Counted from the first letter of the stretch, positions 24,592 to 34,236 are shown. The stretch is 64,000 bases of DNA from UBA1794 sp964439955 (GCA_964439955.1 CAYTPX010000006.1:1-64000), one strand, 5' to 3'. Notes: a model not told the origin generated them from the letters alone. Made by a program: numbers and translations.

Positions 24592-27504
24592 ATGAGCGCA
24601 CAGAAATACATTTCCATCCGCGGTGCGCGGGTGAACAACCTGAAGAACGTCAGTGTCGACCTGCCGCGCAACAAGCTAATCGTCGTGACCGGGCTGAGCG
24701 GTAGCGGCAAGTCGTCCCTCGCTTTCGACACGTTGTATGCCGAAGGGCAACGGCGTTACGTGGAAAGCCTCAGCAGCTACGCCCGCCAGTTCTTGGGGCG
24801 GATGAGGAAACCGGAGTGTGATTTCATCTTGGGCATCCCCCCGGCCGTGGCCATCGAGCAGAAGGTCATCAGCCGCAACCCGCGCTCGACGGTGGGCACC
24901 AGCACGGAAATCTACGAATACCTGCGCCTCCTCTTCGCGCGTGTGGGGCAGACGTTCTCGCCCGTCAGCGGGAAGAGGGTGAAGAAGGACACGGTGGACG
25001 ACGTGGTCCGCTGCTCCCTTTCCTATCCCCGGGGGACGCGTTTCACCGTCCTCTGCCCGCTCAAGGAGAAGCCTTCCGTGTCCTATCTGGAACAGCTCCT
25101 CAAGATGGGTTTCTCGCGGCTGGAGGTCGATGGGACGATCGCCCGCATCGACGAACTGCTCGCCTTGGCCGCTTCCGGAAAGGGCGGGCGCTCTTCCGGG
25201 GAAGCCCCGGCGCTCCCGGACGGAAGTCCTGCCGCCCCCGGGGAAAAGGTGCAAGGCGGCGGGGATGGAGTGCCCATGCTCCACACCGACAGCAGCTGCT
25301 ACATCGTGCTCGACCGTTTGCAGGTGGGCGACACGAAAGAGGCGCTCTCCCGGCTGGCGGACTCGGCGGAGGCGGCATTCTACGAGGGCGACGGGACATG
25401 CCTGCTGCGCTTCTACGGCGAGGGGGGCAACTCCCATGTCCACTCTTTCAGCGTCCGTTTCGAGGCCGACGGCATCCGTTTCGAAGAACCCTCCGACCAG
25501 ATGTTCAGCTTCAACTCCCCGGTCGGCGCATGCCCCCGGTGCGAAGGCTTCGGGAGCGTGGTGGGCATCGACGAAAACCTGGTAATCCCCGACAAGAGCC
25601 TCTCGGTCTACGACGGTTGCGTCGTATGCTGGCGCGGCGAGAAGATGGGCGAGTGGCGCAAGTTCTTCATGGAACGTTCGGCCAAGTACGGCTTTCCCAT
25701 CTTCAAGCCCTACTATGAGTTGTCGCGGGCGGAAAAGGATCTCCTCTGGCACGGCAACGAGGAGGTCGAGGGCATCGACCGCTTTTTCCAGATGGTGCGT
25801 GAGAACCAATACAAGATACAGTACCGCGTCATGCTGGCCCGCTACCGGGGCAAGACGGTCTGCCCCGACTGCCACGGGACGCGCCTCCGCCCCGAGGCTT
25901 CTTACGTGAAGGTGGGCGGGAAAAGCCTCCCGGAACTGGTAGACATGCCCGTCTATGCGCTCCAGGAGTTCTTCGCCGGTTTGTCTTTGGACGGGCACGA
26001 CCAGGCCGTGGCGCGCCGTATCCTGCTCGAAATAGGCCGCCGCATCCGCTATTTGTGCGATGTCGGGCTGGGATACCTCACGCTCAACCGCCGGAGCAAT
26101 ACCCTCTCCGGCGGCGAGAGCCAGCGCATCAACCTGGCCACCTCGCTGGGCAGTAGCTTGGTCGGCTCGCTCTATATTCTCGACGAGCCCAGCATCGGCC
26201 TCCATCCGCGCGATACGCAACGGCTCATTGGCGTGCTCCGCCAACTGCAAAGCATAGGCAACACGGTGGTCGTCGTGGAGCACGACGAAGAAATCATGCG
26301 GGCCGCCGACTACTTGGTGGACGTGGGTTCCGAGGCCGGGCGGGACGGAGGCGAAATCGTCTACCAAGGCCCCGTGCCCTCGGAAGAGGCTCTTGCGCGC
26401 CTTTCTCCCGGGGAGGTGGAGCGTTCGCACACCGTGCGTTTCCTCATGGGCAAGGAGGAGATACCCCTTCCCGCCGCCCGCCGCGCCTGGAACCGCAGCA
26501 TCGAAGTGCGGGGCGCGCGGGAGAACAACCTGAAGGGCATAACGGTGCGCTTCCCGCTTAACGTGCTCACGGTCGTGACCGGCGTGAGCGGTTCCGGAAA
26601 GTCCACCCTCGTGCGCGACATTTTCTACCGCGCCCTCAAGCGCGAGTACAGCGAACTGGCCGACCGCCCCGGCGAATTTGCCGGATTGGGCGGCGATGTC
26701 GGCGCGGCCAAGGGCATCGAGCTGGTAGACCAAAACCCTATCGGCAAATCCTCCCGCAGCAATCCGGCCACTTACTTGAAGGTTTACGACGAAATCCGCC
26801 GCCTGATGGCGGAACAGCCGCTGGCCAAGCAGATGGGATACACGCCCGCCCATTTTTCCTTCAACGCCGAGGGCGGGGGGCGCTGCCCCGATTGCAAGGG
26901 GGAGGGCACGATTACGATTCCCATGCAGTTCATGGCCGACTTGGTGTTGCCGTGCGAGGCGTGCCACGGCAAGCGTTTCCGTCCCGAGATACTGGAAGTG
27001 GCCTACCAGGGGCATAACATTTACGAAATATTGGAGATGACCGTAGACGAGGCCATCGGCTTTTTCACGCTCCACGGGGAGGAACGCGTCGTCGCCCGGC
27101 TCAGGCCGTTGGCCAGCGTGGGGCTGGGCTACGTAAAGCTCGGGCAAAGCAGCAGCACCCTCTCGGGGGGCGAGAGCCAGCGCGTCAAGCTGGCCTATTT
27201 CCTCTCGCAGGAGAAGGCGGCGGAGCCTACGATTTTCGTGTTCGACGAGCCGACGACCGGCCTCCACACCCACGATATCCGCCGCCTGCTCGCCGCTTTC
27301 GACGCGCTCATCGGGCGCGGGCATACGGTGGTAGTCATCGAGCACAACTTGGACGTAATCAAATGCGCCGATTATGTGGTCGATCTTGGCCCGGAGGGGG
27401 GCGACAAGGGTGGAAACCTCCTCTTCTGCGGCACGCCGGAGCAGTTGGTTTCCTGCCCGGAGAGCTACACGGCGCGTTACTTGCTGCCAAAGCTGCGGCG
27501 TTGA
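24592..27504 (+). CDS. uvrA: Excinuclease ABC subunit UvrA
   Basis: Damage-recognition ATPase of nucleotide excision repair. The 970-residue chain has two ABC ATPase halves: Walker A motifs GLSGSGKSS (near 34) and GVSGSGKST (near 664), and signatures LSGGESQRINLA (near 505) and LSGGESQRVKLA (near 858). Zinc-binding cysteines appear as CPRCEG, CPDCHG, CPDCKG and CEACHG. Residues about 195-230 hold a Gly/Pro/Ser-rich stretch (GKGGRSSGEAPALPDGSPAA) that looks like an insertion in the UvrB-binding region. The start MSAQKYISIRGARVNNLKNV is standard. Confidence 0.95.
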   Translation: MSAQKYISIRGARVNNLKNVSVDLPRNKLIVVTGLSGSGKSSLAFDTLYAEGQRRYVESLSSYARQFLGRMRKPECDFILGIPPAVAIEQKVISRNPRSTVGTSTEIYEYLRLLFARVGQTFSPVSGKRVKKDTVDDVVRCSLSYPRGTRFTVLCPLKEKPSVSYLEQLLKMGFSRLEVDGTIARIDELLALAASGKGGRSSGEAPALPDGSPAAPGEKVQGGGDGVPMLHTDSSCYIVLDRLQVGDTKEALSRLADSAEAAFYEGDGTCLLRFYGEGGNSHVHSFSVRFEADGIRFEEPSDQMFSFNSPVGACPRCEGFGSVVGIDENLVIPDKSLSVYDGCVVCWRGEKMGEWRKFFMERSAKYGFPIFKPYYELSRAEKDLLWHGNEEVEGIDRFFQMVRENQYKIQYRVMLARYRGKTVCPDCHGTRLRPEASYVKVGGKSLPELVDMPVYALQEFFAGLSLDGHDQAVARRILLEIGRRIRYLCDVGLGYLTLNRRSNTLSGGESQRINLATSLGSSLVGSLYILDEPSIGLHPRDTQRLIGVLRQLQSIGNTVVVVEHDEEIMRAADYLVDVGSEAGRDGGEIVYQGPVPSEEALARLSPGEVERSHTVRFLMGKEEIPLPAARRAWNRSIEVRGARENNLKGITVRFPLNVLTVVTGVSGSGKSTLVRDIFYRALKREYSELADRPGEFAGLGGDVGAAKGIELVDQNPIGKSSRSNPATYLKVYDEIRRLMAEQPLAKQMGYTPAHFSFNAEGGGRCPDCKGEGTITIPMQFMADLVLPCEACHGKRFRPEILEVAYQGHNIYEILEMTVDEAIGFFTLHGEERVVARLRPLASVGLGYVKLGQSSSTLSGGESQRVKLAYFLSQEKAAEPTIFVFDEPTTGLHTHDIRRLLAAFDALIGRGHTVVVIEHNLDVIKCADYVVDLGPEGGDKGGNLLFCGTPEQLVSCPESYTARYLLPKLRR

Positions 27505-27523
27505 GGCCCGTGCCGGGCGGCAA

Positions 27524-27589
27524 AAGCCTTGGCGTTTTCCGGGAAAACCCCGGCACTCCTTGCGGGGAAGTGCCGGGGCTTTCCGTCGT
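27524..27589. repeat. 22-nt repeat array 6 (3 units)
   Basis: Units at 27524, 27546 and 27568, 20 bases after the uvrA stop. Units 2 and 3 pair to form the hairpin at 27548-27578. Confidence 0.75.
27548..27578 (+). terminator. Hairpin within array 6, possible uvrA terminator
   Basis: Arms 27548-27557 and 27569-27578 form 10 perfect pairs around an 11-nt loop; CTTTCC follows. Confidence 0.5.
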
Positions 27590-27694
27590 TTCCCGCTGCC
27601 CGGGCGGACGGGCGGGGCGGGAGGAGCGCACGCCCCAGTTGGTTAATTTTACGGAAAAACGCCGGGTTGCCGCGTTTCCACGCCGCTTAATTCC

Positions 27695-27702
27695 TAACTT
27701 TG
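27695..27702 (+). promoter_or_regulatory. -7 promoter element of mltG
   Basis: TAACTTTG, 19 bases before the ATG at 27722. No clear -33. Confidence 0.5.
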
Positions 27703-27721
27703 CCCTCCGCATCCCTTTGCC

Positions 27722-28774
27722 ATGGACACTACTTCCACCCCTTTCTTCCGCCGCAAGCGGGTCGTTGCCTGCGCCGCCGCCGTATTGGCCGTGTTGCTGT
27801 CGGCCGCCTTGGCCGCATGGGTCCTTGTGGGGCCGCACTTCCATCCCGATGGGGAGGCATACCTCTACGTGGACCGCGACGACACGCGCGACTCGGTGTT
27901 GCATAAGTTGGCGCAGACCGGTAGCGCCCCCCGCTTCTACGCGCTTTCTTTCCTCATGGAGGTGCGGGGCTACCGGCCCCGGACGGGGTGCTACTCCATA
28001 AGCGAGGGGGAAAGCAACCTGCAGTTCTACCGGAAGATAGCCTCCGGGCGGCAAAGCCCGGTGATGCTCTCCGTGGGCAACCCGCGCACGCCCTTCGGCC
28101 TCGCCCGCAGCCTCGGGGCGCAGTTGGAGGCGGACTCGGCGGAGATAGCCGCATTGCTGGCCGACTCGGCATACATCGACTCCTTGGGCGGGTACACGCC
28201 CCAGACCTTGCCCTCATTGTTCATCCCCAATTCCTACGAAGTCTATTGGGACATACGCCCCCGCGCCTTGCTCGCCCGCCTGAAGCGGGAGCATGACGCT
28301 TTCTGGGAAGCAGGCGGGCGGCGCGAAGCGGCGGCGCGCCTCGGGCTGACCACGGGGCAAGTGGCCACGCTCGCCTCCATCGTGGATGCGGAGACGAACT
28401 ATGCGCCCGAAAAGCCCCGTGTGGCCGGGCTGTACCTCAACCGCTTGCGGCGGGGGATGAAGTTCCAGAGCGACCCGACGGTCATCTTTGCCGTGGGCGA
28501 CTTTACCATCCGGCGCGTGGGGAACAAGCATTTGGCGGTAGACTCGCCTTATAATACCTATTTATATAAGGGGCTTCCCCCCGGTCCCATACGCATAGCC
28601 AGCATTGCGGGCATCGACGCCGTACTCCACGCCGAGCAGCACGGGTATCTCTACATGTGCGCCCGCGAGGACTTCAGCGGCTCCCACCGCTTTGCCGTCA
28701 CTTGGAGCGAGCATCGGCGCAACGCGCGCCTCTACCAGCAGGCACTCGACCGGCGCAATATAAAAGTGAAATAA
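27722..28774 (+). CDS. mltG: Endolytic transglycosylase MltG
   Basis: Cleaves nascent peptidoglycan strands to set their length. The 350-residue protein has a short cytoplasmic start, one membrane helix (about 15-38; VVACAAAVLAVLLSAALAAW) and a periplasmic YceG-like domain. The family motif ASIVDAETN with the conserved Glu lies near 222, followed by KPRVAGLYLNRLRRGMKFQS, DPTVIFAVG, and GLPPGPIRIASIAGIDAVL near 283. The LysM-like half before it is less conserved, as usual. Transcribed from its own weak promoter. Confidence 0.94.
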   Translation: MDTTSTPFFRRKRVVACAAAVLAVLLSAALAAWVLVGPHFHPDGEAYLYVDRDDTRDSVLHKLAQTGSAPRFYALSFLMEVRGYRPRTGCYSISEGESNLQFYRKIASGRQSPVMLSVGNPRTPFGLARSLGAQLEADSAEIAALLADSAYIDSLGGYTPQTLPSLFIPNSYEVYWDIRPRALLARLKREHDAFWEAGGRREAAARLGLTTGQVATLASIVDAETNYAPEKPRVAGLYLNRLRRGMKFQSDPTVIFAVGDFTIRRVGNKHLAVDSPYNTYLYKGLPPGPIRIASIAGIDAVLHAEQHGYLYMCAREDFSGSHRFAVTWSEHRRNARLYQQALDRRNIKVK

Positions 28775-28944
28775 AGGTTGCGGCTGCGTGGACGGGGCAA
28801 AGGCACGGGCGTCCGTTGGGCTAAGTGGAGGAATTGCCCGCGACAGCCTCCGTTTTTTGGGCAAAAGTCCCCGTCCTTTGGTTGATATTTCTTTTTTTTG
28901 TAAATTTTAAGCAGCTGTCTTCTGCTTATGGGCAGGATAGGCAG

Positions 28945-28952
28945 TATCTTTG
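28945..28952 (+). promoter_or_regulatory. -7 promoter element of the AT-rich outer membrane protein gene
   Basis: TATCTTTG, giving a leader of about 95 nt before the ATG at 29052. The leader contains a run rich in CCTTGGGG/CCCCGG. Confidence 0.55.
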
Positions 28953-29051
28953 CCCTTGGGACAGGGAAGCCGCCTTGGGGCGGAATCCCTGCCCCGGCCA
29001 AAACAAACTGGTTTATTATTTGCTAACTTTAATTCAAACACACCAAAGGTT

Positions 29052-29654
29052 ATGAAGAAAATTGTACTCACGGTTGCCCTTTGTGCAGCCAGCATGTTTA
29101 CTTTTGCCCAGCAGGGCGTGATGGAAATCGGCGGAAGTTTCGGTATTACGACGAGTAAGAACACGACGAAAGACAAAACCGACGATGGAACGAAGACGAC
29201 TACGAATAGTGAGACTTTTGGCTTTTCTATCATGCCGTCTCTTATGTACTATATGACTGATAATATAGCAATCGGTGGTAAGATTGGTTTTGACTATGAA
29301 AAGGATAAAGTATACGACATTAAGGAGACGGTATTCAATATTATGCCTACCATTCGTTATAAGAAAGAATTGGGTGCTAATTTCTCTTGGACTCCGGAAT
29401 TCTATATTGGCTTTGGTTTCGGAAACTATAATAGAGAGCTTAATGATAATGAAAGTATAGATGAGAGCATCTTTAATATGAATATTGGTATTCATTTTGC
29501 ACGTTTTGAATATGCTGTCAGCGATAAGTGGGTTCTTTCTGCCAGCTTCGGTAAGTTCGGATATGATTATGAGAAGATTGAAGACAACAAGACCAATAGT
29601 TTCAGCTTGAGCTTGCTGGAAGATTCCTACGTTGGTATCGCTTACCGCTTCTAA
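29052..29654 (+). CDS. Small outer membrane beta-barrel protein
   Basis: A 200-residue protein with a signal peptide (MKKIVLTVALCAASMFTFAQ) and about eight amphipathic strands ending in SYVGIAYRF, where the terminal aromatic residue marks an outer membrane barrel. It resembles the OmpW/porin-type opacity family (beta-barrel domain). The codons are clearly more AT-rich than those of all neighbouring genes, which may mean high expression with different codon choice or acquisition by transfer. ATG 29052 gives the signal peptide; an upstream in-frame ATG at 28950 overlaps the promoter. Confidence 0.8.
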   Translation: MKKIVLTVALCAASMFTFAQQGVMEIGGSFGITTSKNTTKDKTDDGTKTTTNSETFGFSIMPSLMYYMTDNIAIGGKIGFDYEKDKVYDIKETVFNIMPTIRYKKELGANFSWTPEFYIGFGFGNYNRELNDNESIDESIFNMNIGIHFARFEYAVSDKWVLSASFGKFGYDYEKIEDNKTNSFSLSLLEDSYVGIAYRF

Positions 29655-29685
29655 GCGGGAAGGCTGTTCCTTACTTGGAATAAGG

Positions 29686-29726
29686 AGTGCCGGGACACGC
29701 CCGAGAAGGGTAGCCCCGGCACTTTT
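29686..29726 (+). terminator. Terminator of the small barrel gene
   Basis: Arms 29686-29694 and 29715-29723 form 9 pairs around a 20-nt loop, then TTTTG. Confidence 0.65.
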
Positions 29727-29803
29727 GTTTCCGTGGGGTTGCCCTTTCCACGGCCTGCGGCTTAAAAAATGTGTTTTTAGGCGGCAGGCTTGTTTTTTTG
29801 TCT

Positions 29804-29811
29804 TACTTTTG
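29804..29811 (+). promoter_or_regulatory. -7 promoter element of the LptF/G gene
   Basis: TACTTTTG, 39 bases before the ATG at 29851; it excludes the longer in-frame start at 29632. Confidence 0.6.
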
Positions 29812-29850
29812 CAAGTTAAAAGCGGGCACGCGACGTTAACGAAAGGTTAT

Positions 29851-31809
29851 ATGGCGGGATTAAAAAAACTCGATAAGTTCGTCCTGAACAACTACCTTTG
29901 GCTTTTTTGTGCCACCTTCTTTATTTGCTTGTTTATTTGCGTGATGCAATTCCTGTGGCGCTATGTCGAGGATTTGGCAGGCAAAGGTTTGAGCATGGAG
30001 GTGCTGTTCGAATTCTTCTTCTGGGCTTCCGTCGTGATGGTGCCCATGGCTTTCCCTTTGGCCATATTGCTTGCCGCGCTTATCTGCTTCGGAAATCTCG
30101 GGGAACGCTTCGAATTGACGGCAATGAAGGCGGCCGGGATCTCATTGATGCGCATCATGGCTCCTTTGGCCGTTACCAGTTTGCTGATGGCGGCAGTCTC
30201 CTTTTATTTTCAGAATGACACTGCGCCGAAAGGGCAAATCAAAATGTGGACCCTGTTGCTCTCCATCAAGCAGACCTCCCCGGAAGTGGACATCCCCGAA
30301 GGCGCTTTTTACGACCAGATACCGGGTTACAATCTCTATGTCAAGCACAAGAACCCCAAGACGGGCATGCTCTATGACGTGATGATATACAGTTTTGCCA
30401 ACGGCTTTGCCGATGCGCGTGTAATCCGTTCCGATTCGGCCCAGCTAACCGTCACGGCCGACAAGAAGTTCCTCGTTTTGGACTTGTTCCACGGGGAGAT
30501 GTTCGAGAACCTGCAGTCGCAAACCAACGCGATGTTGCGTGACGTGCCTTACCGCCGCGAGATTTTCCGCCACAAGGTATCGCTTATCGACTTCAACTCG
30601 GGCTTCGAGAAGATGGACGAGGGGTTCATGTCGCGGCAGTACATGAGCAAAAACCTGAAGCAGCTGGATGAAAGCATCGACTCCCTCAACCAGTGCGTCG
30701 ATTCCATGGGCTATGCCTTGTACAACCTGAGTCGTACCACGACTTATTCCTTCCCGCGCCTGGGACGGAGCGACTCGGCCATGTTGCGCTCGGTGAAGGT
30801 GGAATGGCTTGACCCGGACAGCGTGTTCCGCGTTTCCACTGCCACGGGACAGCGCAACTACGTGGCCGGGGCGTTGACGAGCACGCAGGGCTTGAACTGG
30901 GAGCTGCGGGGGACGAACCTCATCGACACGCAACGTTTCCTTTGGCGGCACGAAATCGAGTGGCACAAGAAGTTTGCCCTCTCGCTGGCTTGCATCATTT
31001 TCTTTTTCATCGGCGCCCCGTTGGGGAGCATCATAAGGAAAGGCGGAATCGGTACCCCGATGGTGGTTTCCGTCCTCTTCTTCGTGATTTATTTCATCAT
31101 CGACACGACGGGGCAAAAGATGGCGAAGGAAGGAATCTGGCCGGTGTGGCTGGGCGTTTGGCTCAGCACTTTCGTGCTGATGCCCGTGGCTTGCTTCCTG
31201 ACCTACATGGCCAACCGGGATTCTACGGTATTCAACGCCGATCTGTACAAGTCCGCTTTCCGGCGGTTGCTGGGCTTGCGCGAAGAGCGGCACGTGATGC
31301 GTAAGGAAGTGATAATAGAAGACCCGGATTACGCGGGGCTTTTGGAAAAAGGACTTCCCCTCTTGCGGGAAAGCGCCAAGGCTTATTTGGAAAAACACGG
31401 GCTGAACCGCCTCCCGGGCTACGTAAGGCTTTGGAGGGGGCAGGCGCACGACGAAAAGATACGGGAATTGTCAGAAGACTTGGAGCGCATTGTGGAAAAC
31501 TTGGGGAACAGCCGCGACAAGGTGCTGCTGGAATTGCTCAACCGCTACCCGGTCTTGGCCGCCGACGCCCACCAGTCCCCTTTCCGGAGGCCTTGGGTGA
31601 ACGCCGCGGCGGGCATTATTCTCCCCGTAGGGCTGTTCCTTTACGTCCGTATCTCCTTCTACCGGAGGCGTCTCTATAAGGATTTGCAGCAAATCATCAG
31701 CGTGAGCCGGTCGTTGGAGCAGCGCATTGCGGTGCTCGGCGAAGGCTTTGGCACGGAAAAAAACATTCAACCCATAAGATATGAACCCGGAACAGATTCG
31801 GAATATTGA
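29851..31809 (+). CDS. LptF/LptG-family permease (YjgP/YjgQ)
   Basis: Inner membrane subunit of the lipopolysaccharide export ABC transporter. The 652-residue protein starts MAGLKKLDKFVLNNYLWLF. Three membrane helices (about 15-125) include the coupling region FELTAMKAAGISLMRIM; a periplasmic jellyroll domain (135-370) follows, then three more helices (375-470; FFIGAPLGSIIRKGGIGTPM is a family signature). A C-terminal extension of about 170 residues with another hydrophobic segment (AAGIILPVGLFLYVRISFY) is longer than the E. coli proteins. The 3' end overlaps ribBA by 29 bases. Whether it is LptF or LptG cannot be decided. Confidence 0.88.
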   Translation: MAGLKKLDKFVLNNYLWLFCATFFICLFICVMQFLWRYVEDLAGKGLSMEVLFEFFFWASVVMVPMAFPLAILLAALICFGNLGERFELTAMKAAGISLMRIMAPLAVTSLLMAAVSFYFQNDTAPKGQIKMWTLLLSIKQTSPEVDIPEGAFYDQIPGYNLYVKHKNPKTGMLYDVMIYSFANGFADARVIRSDSAQLTVTADKKFLVLDLFHGEMFENLQSQTNAMLRDVPYRREIFRHKVSLIDFNSGFEKMDEGFMSRQYMSKNLKQLDESIDSLNQCVDSMGYALYNLSRTTTYSFPRLGRSDSAMLRSVKVEWLDPDSVFRVSTATGQRNYVAGALTSTQGLNWELRGTNLIDTQRFLWRHEIEWHKKFALSLACIIFFFIGAPLGSIIRKGGIGTPMVVSVLFFVIYFIIDTTGQKMAKEGIWPVWLGVWLSTFVLMPVACFLTYMANRDSTVFNADLYKSAFRRLLGLREERHVMRKEVIIEDPDYAGLLEKGLPLLRESAKAYLEKHGLNRLPGYVRLWRGQAHDEKIRELSEDLERIVENLGNSRDKVLLELLNRYPVLAADAHQSPFRRPWVNAAAGIILPVGLFLYVRISFYRRRLYKDLQQIISVSRSLEQRIAVLGEGFGTEKNIQPIRYEPGTDSEY

Positions 31810-32995
31810 GGAAGCCATCGAAGACATACGGCTCGGACGGTTTGTCATCGTAGTGGATGACGAAGACCGTGAGAATGAAGGCGATTTCATCATTGCCGCA
31901 GAGAAGATAACCCCCGAACAGGTGAATTTTATGCTCCAGCATGGGCGGGGCGTTTTGTGCGCGCCTATTACGATGGAACGCTGCAAGGAGTTGGACCTCC
32001 CGCGGCAGGTCGTGCAAAATACCTCCATATTGGGCACGCCTTTCACCGTGACCGTTGACAAACTGGAGGGGTGTACCACGGGCGTTTCTGCGCATGACCG
32101 TGCCGCCACCATCCGTGCCTTGGCCGACCCGCGCAGCACGCCTTCCACTTTCGGCCGCCCCGGGCATGTCAATCCTTTGTATGCCCAGGACAAGGGCGTG
32201 CTCAAGCGCGCCGGGCACACCGAGGCCGCCGTTGACCTGGCGCGCATGGCCGGGCTTTACCCGGCGGCGGCGTTGATAGAAATCATGAACGAAGACGGCA
32301 CGATGGCCCGCCTTCCCCAGTTGGAGGAACTGGCTGAGCGTTACGGGATGCGCATTGTCCCGATACGGGACTTGATTTCCTACCGTTTGCGGCAGGAGAG
32401 CTTGGTAGAACGCGGCGTAGAAGTCGATATGCCCACTCATTACGGGCATTTCCGCCTCATACCTTTCCGGCAGTTGTCGAACGGTTTGGAACACGTGGCC
32501 CTCATCAAAGGCCATTGGGACGCAGACGAACCGATCCTCGTCCGCGTGCATTCTTCCTGTGTGACCGGCGATATTTTCGGATCCATGCGCTGCGAGTGCG
32601 GGGAGCAGCTGCACAAGGCGCTCGAAGAAATCGAGAAGGCGGGAAAAGGCGTGCTTGTTTATATGAACCAAGAGGGGCGCGGCATAGGACTCATGAATAA
32701 AATCAAGGCTTACAAGCTGCAAGAGGAAGGTTTCGACACGGTGGATGCCAACATCCACTTGGGCTTTGACCCAGACGAGCGGGACTATGGCGTAGGGGCG
32801 GAAATCTTACGCGAGATAGGCGTGCGCAAAATGCGCTTGCTCACGAACAACCCAGTGAAACGCATAGGGCTTGAGGCCTACGGGCTGGAGATTGTGGAAA
32901 ATGTATCCATCGAAATTACTCCTAACCCCTACAACGAGCGTTACCTGCACACCAAGAAAGAACGGATGGGGCACACGCTCCATTTTAAAAAGTAG
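31781..32995 (+). CDS. ribBA: Bifunctional DHBP synthase / GTP cyclohydrolase II
   Basis: Catalyses the two entry reactions of riboflavin synthesis. The 404-residue chain has RibB (1-205: VVDDEDRENEGDFIIAAEK, the acidic metal site; TTGVSAHDRA) and RibA (206-404: VHSSCVTGDIFGSMRCECGE with the three zinc cysteines, then MNQEGRGIGLMNKI). Both active sites look intact. The ATG lies 29 bases inside the end of the LptF/G gene, so translation is probably coupled. An aminotransferase gene follows after 44 bases. No FMN riboswitch is seen upstream. Confidence 0.96.
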   Translation: MNPEQIRNIEEAIEDIRLGRFVIVVDDEDRENEGDFIIAAEKITPEQVNFMLQHGRGVLCAPITMERCKELDLPRQVVQNTSILGTPFTVTVDKLEGCTTGVSAHDRAATIRALADPRSTPSTFGRPGHVNPLYAQDKGVLKRAGHTEAAVDLARMAGLYPAAALIEIMNEDGTMARLPQLEELAERYGMRIVPIRDLISYRLRQESLVERGVEVDMPTHYGHFRLIPFRQLSNGLEHVALIKGHWDADEPILVRVHSSCVTGDIFGSMRCECGEQLHKALEEIEKAGKGVLVYMNQEGRGIGLMNKIKAYKLQEEGFDTVDANIHLGFDPDERDYGVGAEILREIGVRKMRLLTNNPVKRIGLEAYGLEIVENVSIEITPNPYNERYLHTKKERMGHTLHFKK

Positions 32996-33039
32996 CGAGA
33001 AAACCAAGAGGATATAAATTGTTTTTTAATAAATAGAAG

Positions 33040-34236
33040 ATGAACCAAGTATCAGACCGTTTGAACAATCTTGCGCCAAGCGCCACTTTGGCCATGTCGC
33101 AGAAGAGCAATGAGCTGAAGGCTCAAGGAATCGACGTAATCAACCTCAGCGTGGGGGAAACCGACTTCTTCACTCCCGACAAAATCAGGGCCGCGGGGAA
33201 AAAAGCCATTGATGAAAACTATTCTTTCTATTCCCCTGTCCCGGGTTACATGAGCCTGCGGAAGGCGATTGCCGATAAGTTGAAGCGGGAGAACGGCTTG
33301 GATTACAAACCGGAGCAAATCATTTGCTCCAACGGCGCCAAGCAAAGCGTTTGTAATGCCATCCTTTGTATGGTAAACCCGGGCGACGAGGTCATTATCC
33401 CTGCCCCTTATTGGGTGAGCTACGAGCAAATGGTGGTTTTGGCCGAAGGGAAATGCGTGATTGTCAAGGCCGGGCTGGAACAGAACTTCAAGATGACGCC
33501 CGAACAGCTGGAACAAGCCATCACGCCCCGGACGAAGGCCTTGATTCTCTGCTCCCCTTCCAATCCGACGGGCGGCGTGTACAGCAAAGAAGAACTGCGC
33601 GCTTTGGTTGACGTGTTGGTGAAATATCCGCAGGTGATGGTGCTTAGCGATGAAATCTATGAGCATATCAACTATGTAGGCAGCCACGAGAGCATCGCCC
33701 AGTTCCCTGAAATCAAGGACCGCGTGGCGATTATCAACGGGGTTTCCAAGGCTTACGCCATGACGGGCTACCGCCTTGGCTTCTTGGCCGGGCCGGAATG
33801 GCTGGTCAAGGCCTGCAACAAACTGCAGGGGCAGTACACTTCCGGGCCGTGCAGCATCGCCCAGAAAGCCGCCGAAGAGGCTTTCAACGGCGACCAGACC
33901 CCGGTAGTGGAGATGGGCAAGGCTTTTGCCCGCCGCCGCGAGTTGGTTATCCGATTGGTCAAGGAGATTCCCGGGCTGGAGTGCAACGAGCCGGAAGGCG
34001 CGTTCTATATCTTCCCCCGTTGCTCCTCGTATTTCGGGAAAACCGCTCCCGACGGGACGAAAATCGCAGGCTCTTTGGACTTGGCCCTCTACCTGCTGAA
34101 CGAGGCGCACGTGGCATGCGTGGCCGGAATCGCTTTCGGCGATGACGATTATGTACGTATGTCGTATGCCACGAGCGACGAGAATTTGCGCGAAGCCTTC
34201 CGCCGCATCGGAGAGGCGTTGGGCAAGTTGAAGTAA
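33040..34236 (+). CDS. Class I aminotransferase, aspartate aminotransferase type
   Basis: A PLP-dependent transaminase of 398 residues, subgroup Ib (AspC-like). Visible features: the N-terminal SPSATLAMSQKS-type start (LAPSATLAMSQKSNELKAQG), the SPSNPTGGVYSKEE loop near 177, DEIYEHI near 205, the PLP lysine in NGVSKAYAMTGYRLGF near 238, and an Arg-containing C-terminus. It most likely makes aspartate from oxaloacetate and glutamate; other amino acids are possible. Probably in the same transcript as ribBA. A strong terminator follows. Confidence 0.9.
   Translation: MNQVSDRLNNLAPSATLAMSQKSNELKAQGIDVINLSVGETDFFTPDKIRAAGKKAIDENYSFYSPVPGYMSLRKAIADKLKRENGLDYKPEQIICSNGAKQSVCNAILCMVNPGDEVIIPAPYWVSYEQMVVLAEGKCVIVKAGLEQNFKMTPEQLEQAITPRTKALILCSPSNPTGGVYSKEELRALVDVLVKYPQVMVLSDEIYEHINYVGSHESIAQFPEIKDRVAIINGVSKAYAMTGYRLGFLAGPEWLVKACNKLQGQYTSGPCSIAQKAAEEAFNGDQTPVVEMGKAFARRRELVIRLVKEIPGLECNEPEGAFYIFPRCSSYFGKTAPDGTKIAGSLDLALYLLNEAHVACVAGIAFGDDDYVRMSYATSDENLREAFRRIGEALGKLK

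Noticed and set aside
24676..27345. A long open frame opposite uvrA
   Set aside because: Same reason: UvrA is certain on the plus strand, and the opposite frame resembles nothing.
28775..29051. A small gene before the AT-rich barrel gene
   Set aside because: The 76-codon frame there has no domain or signal and overlaps the promoter.
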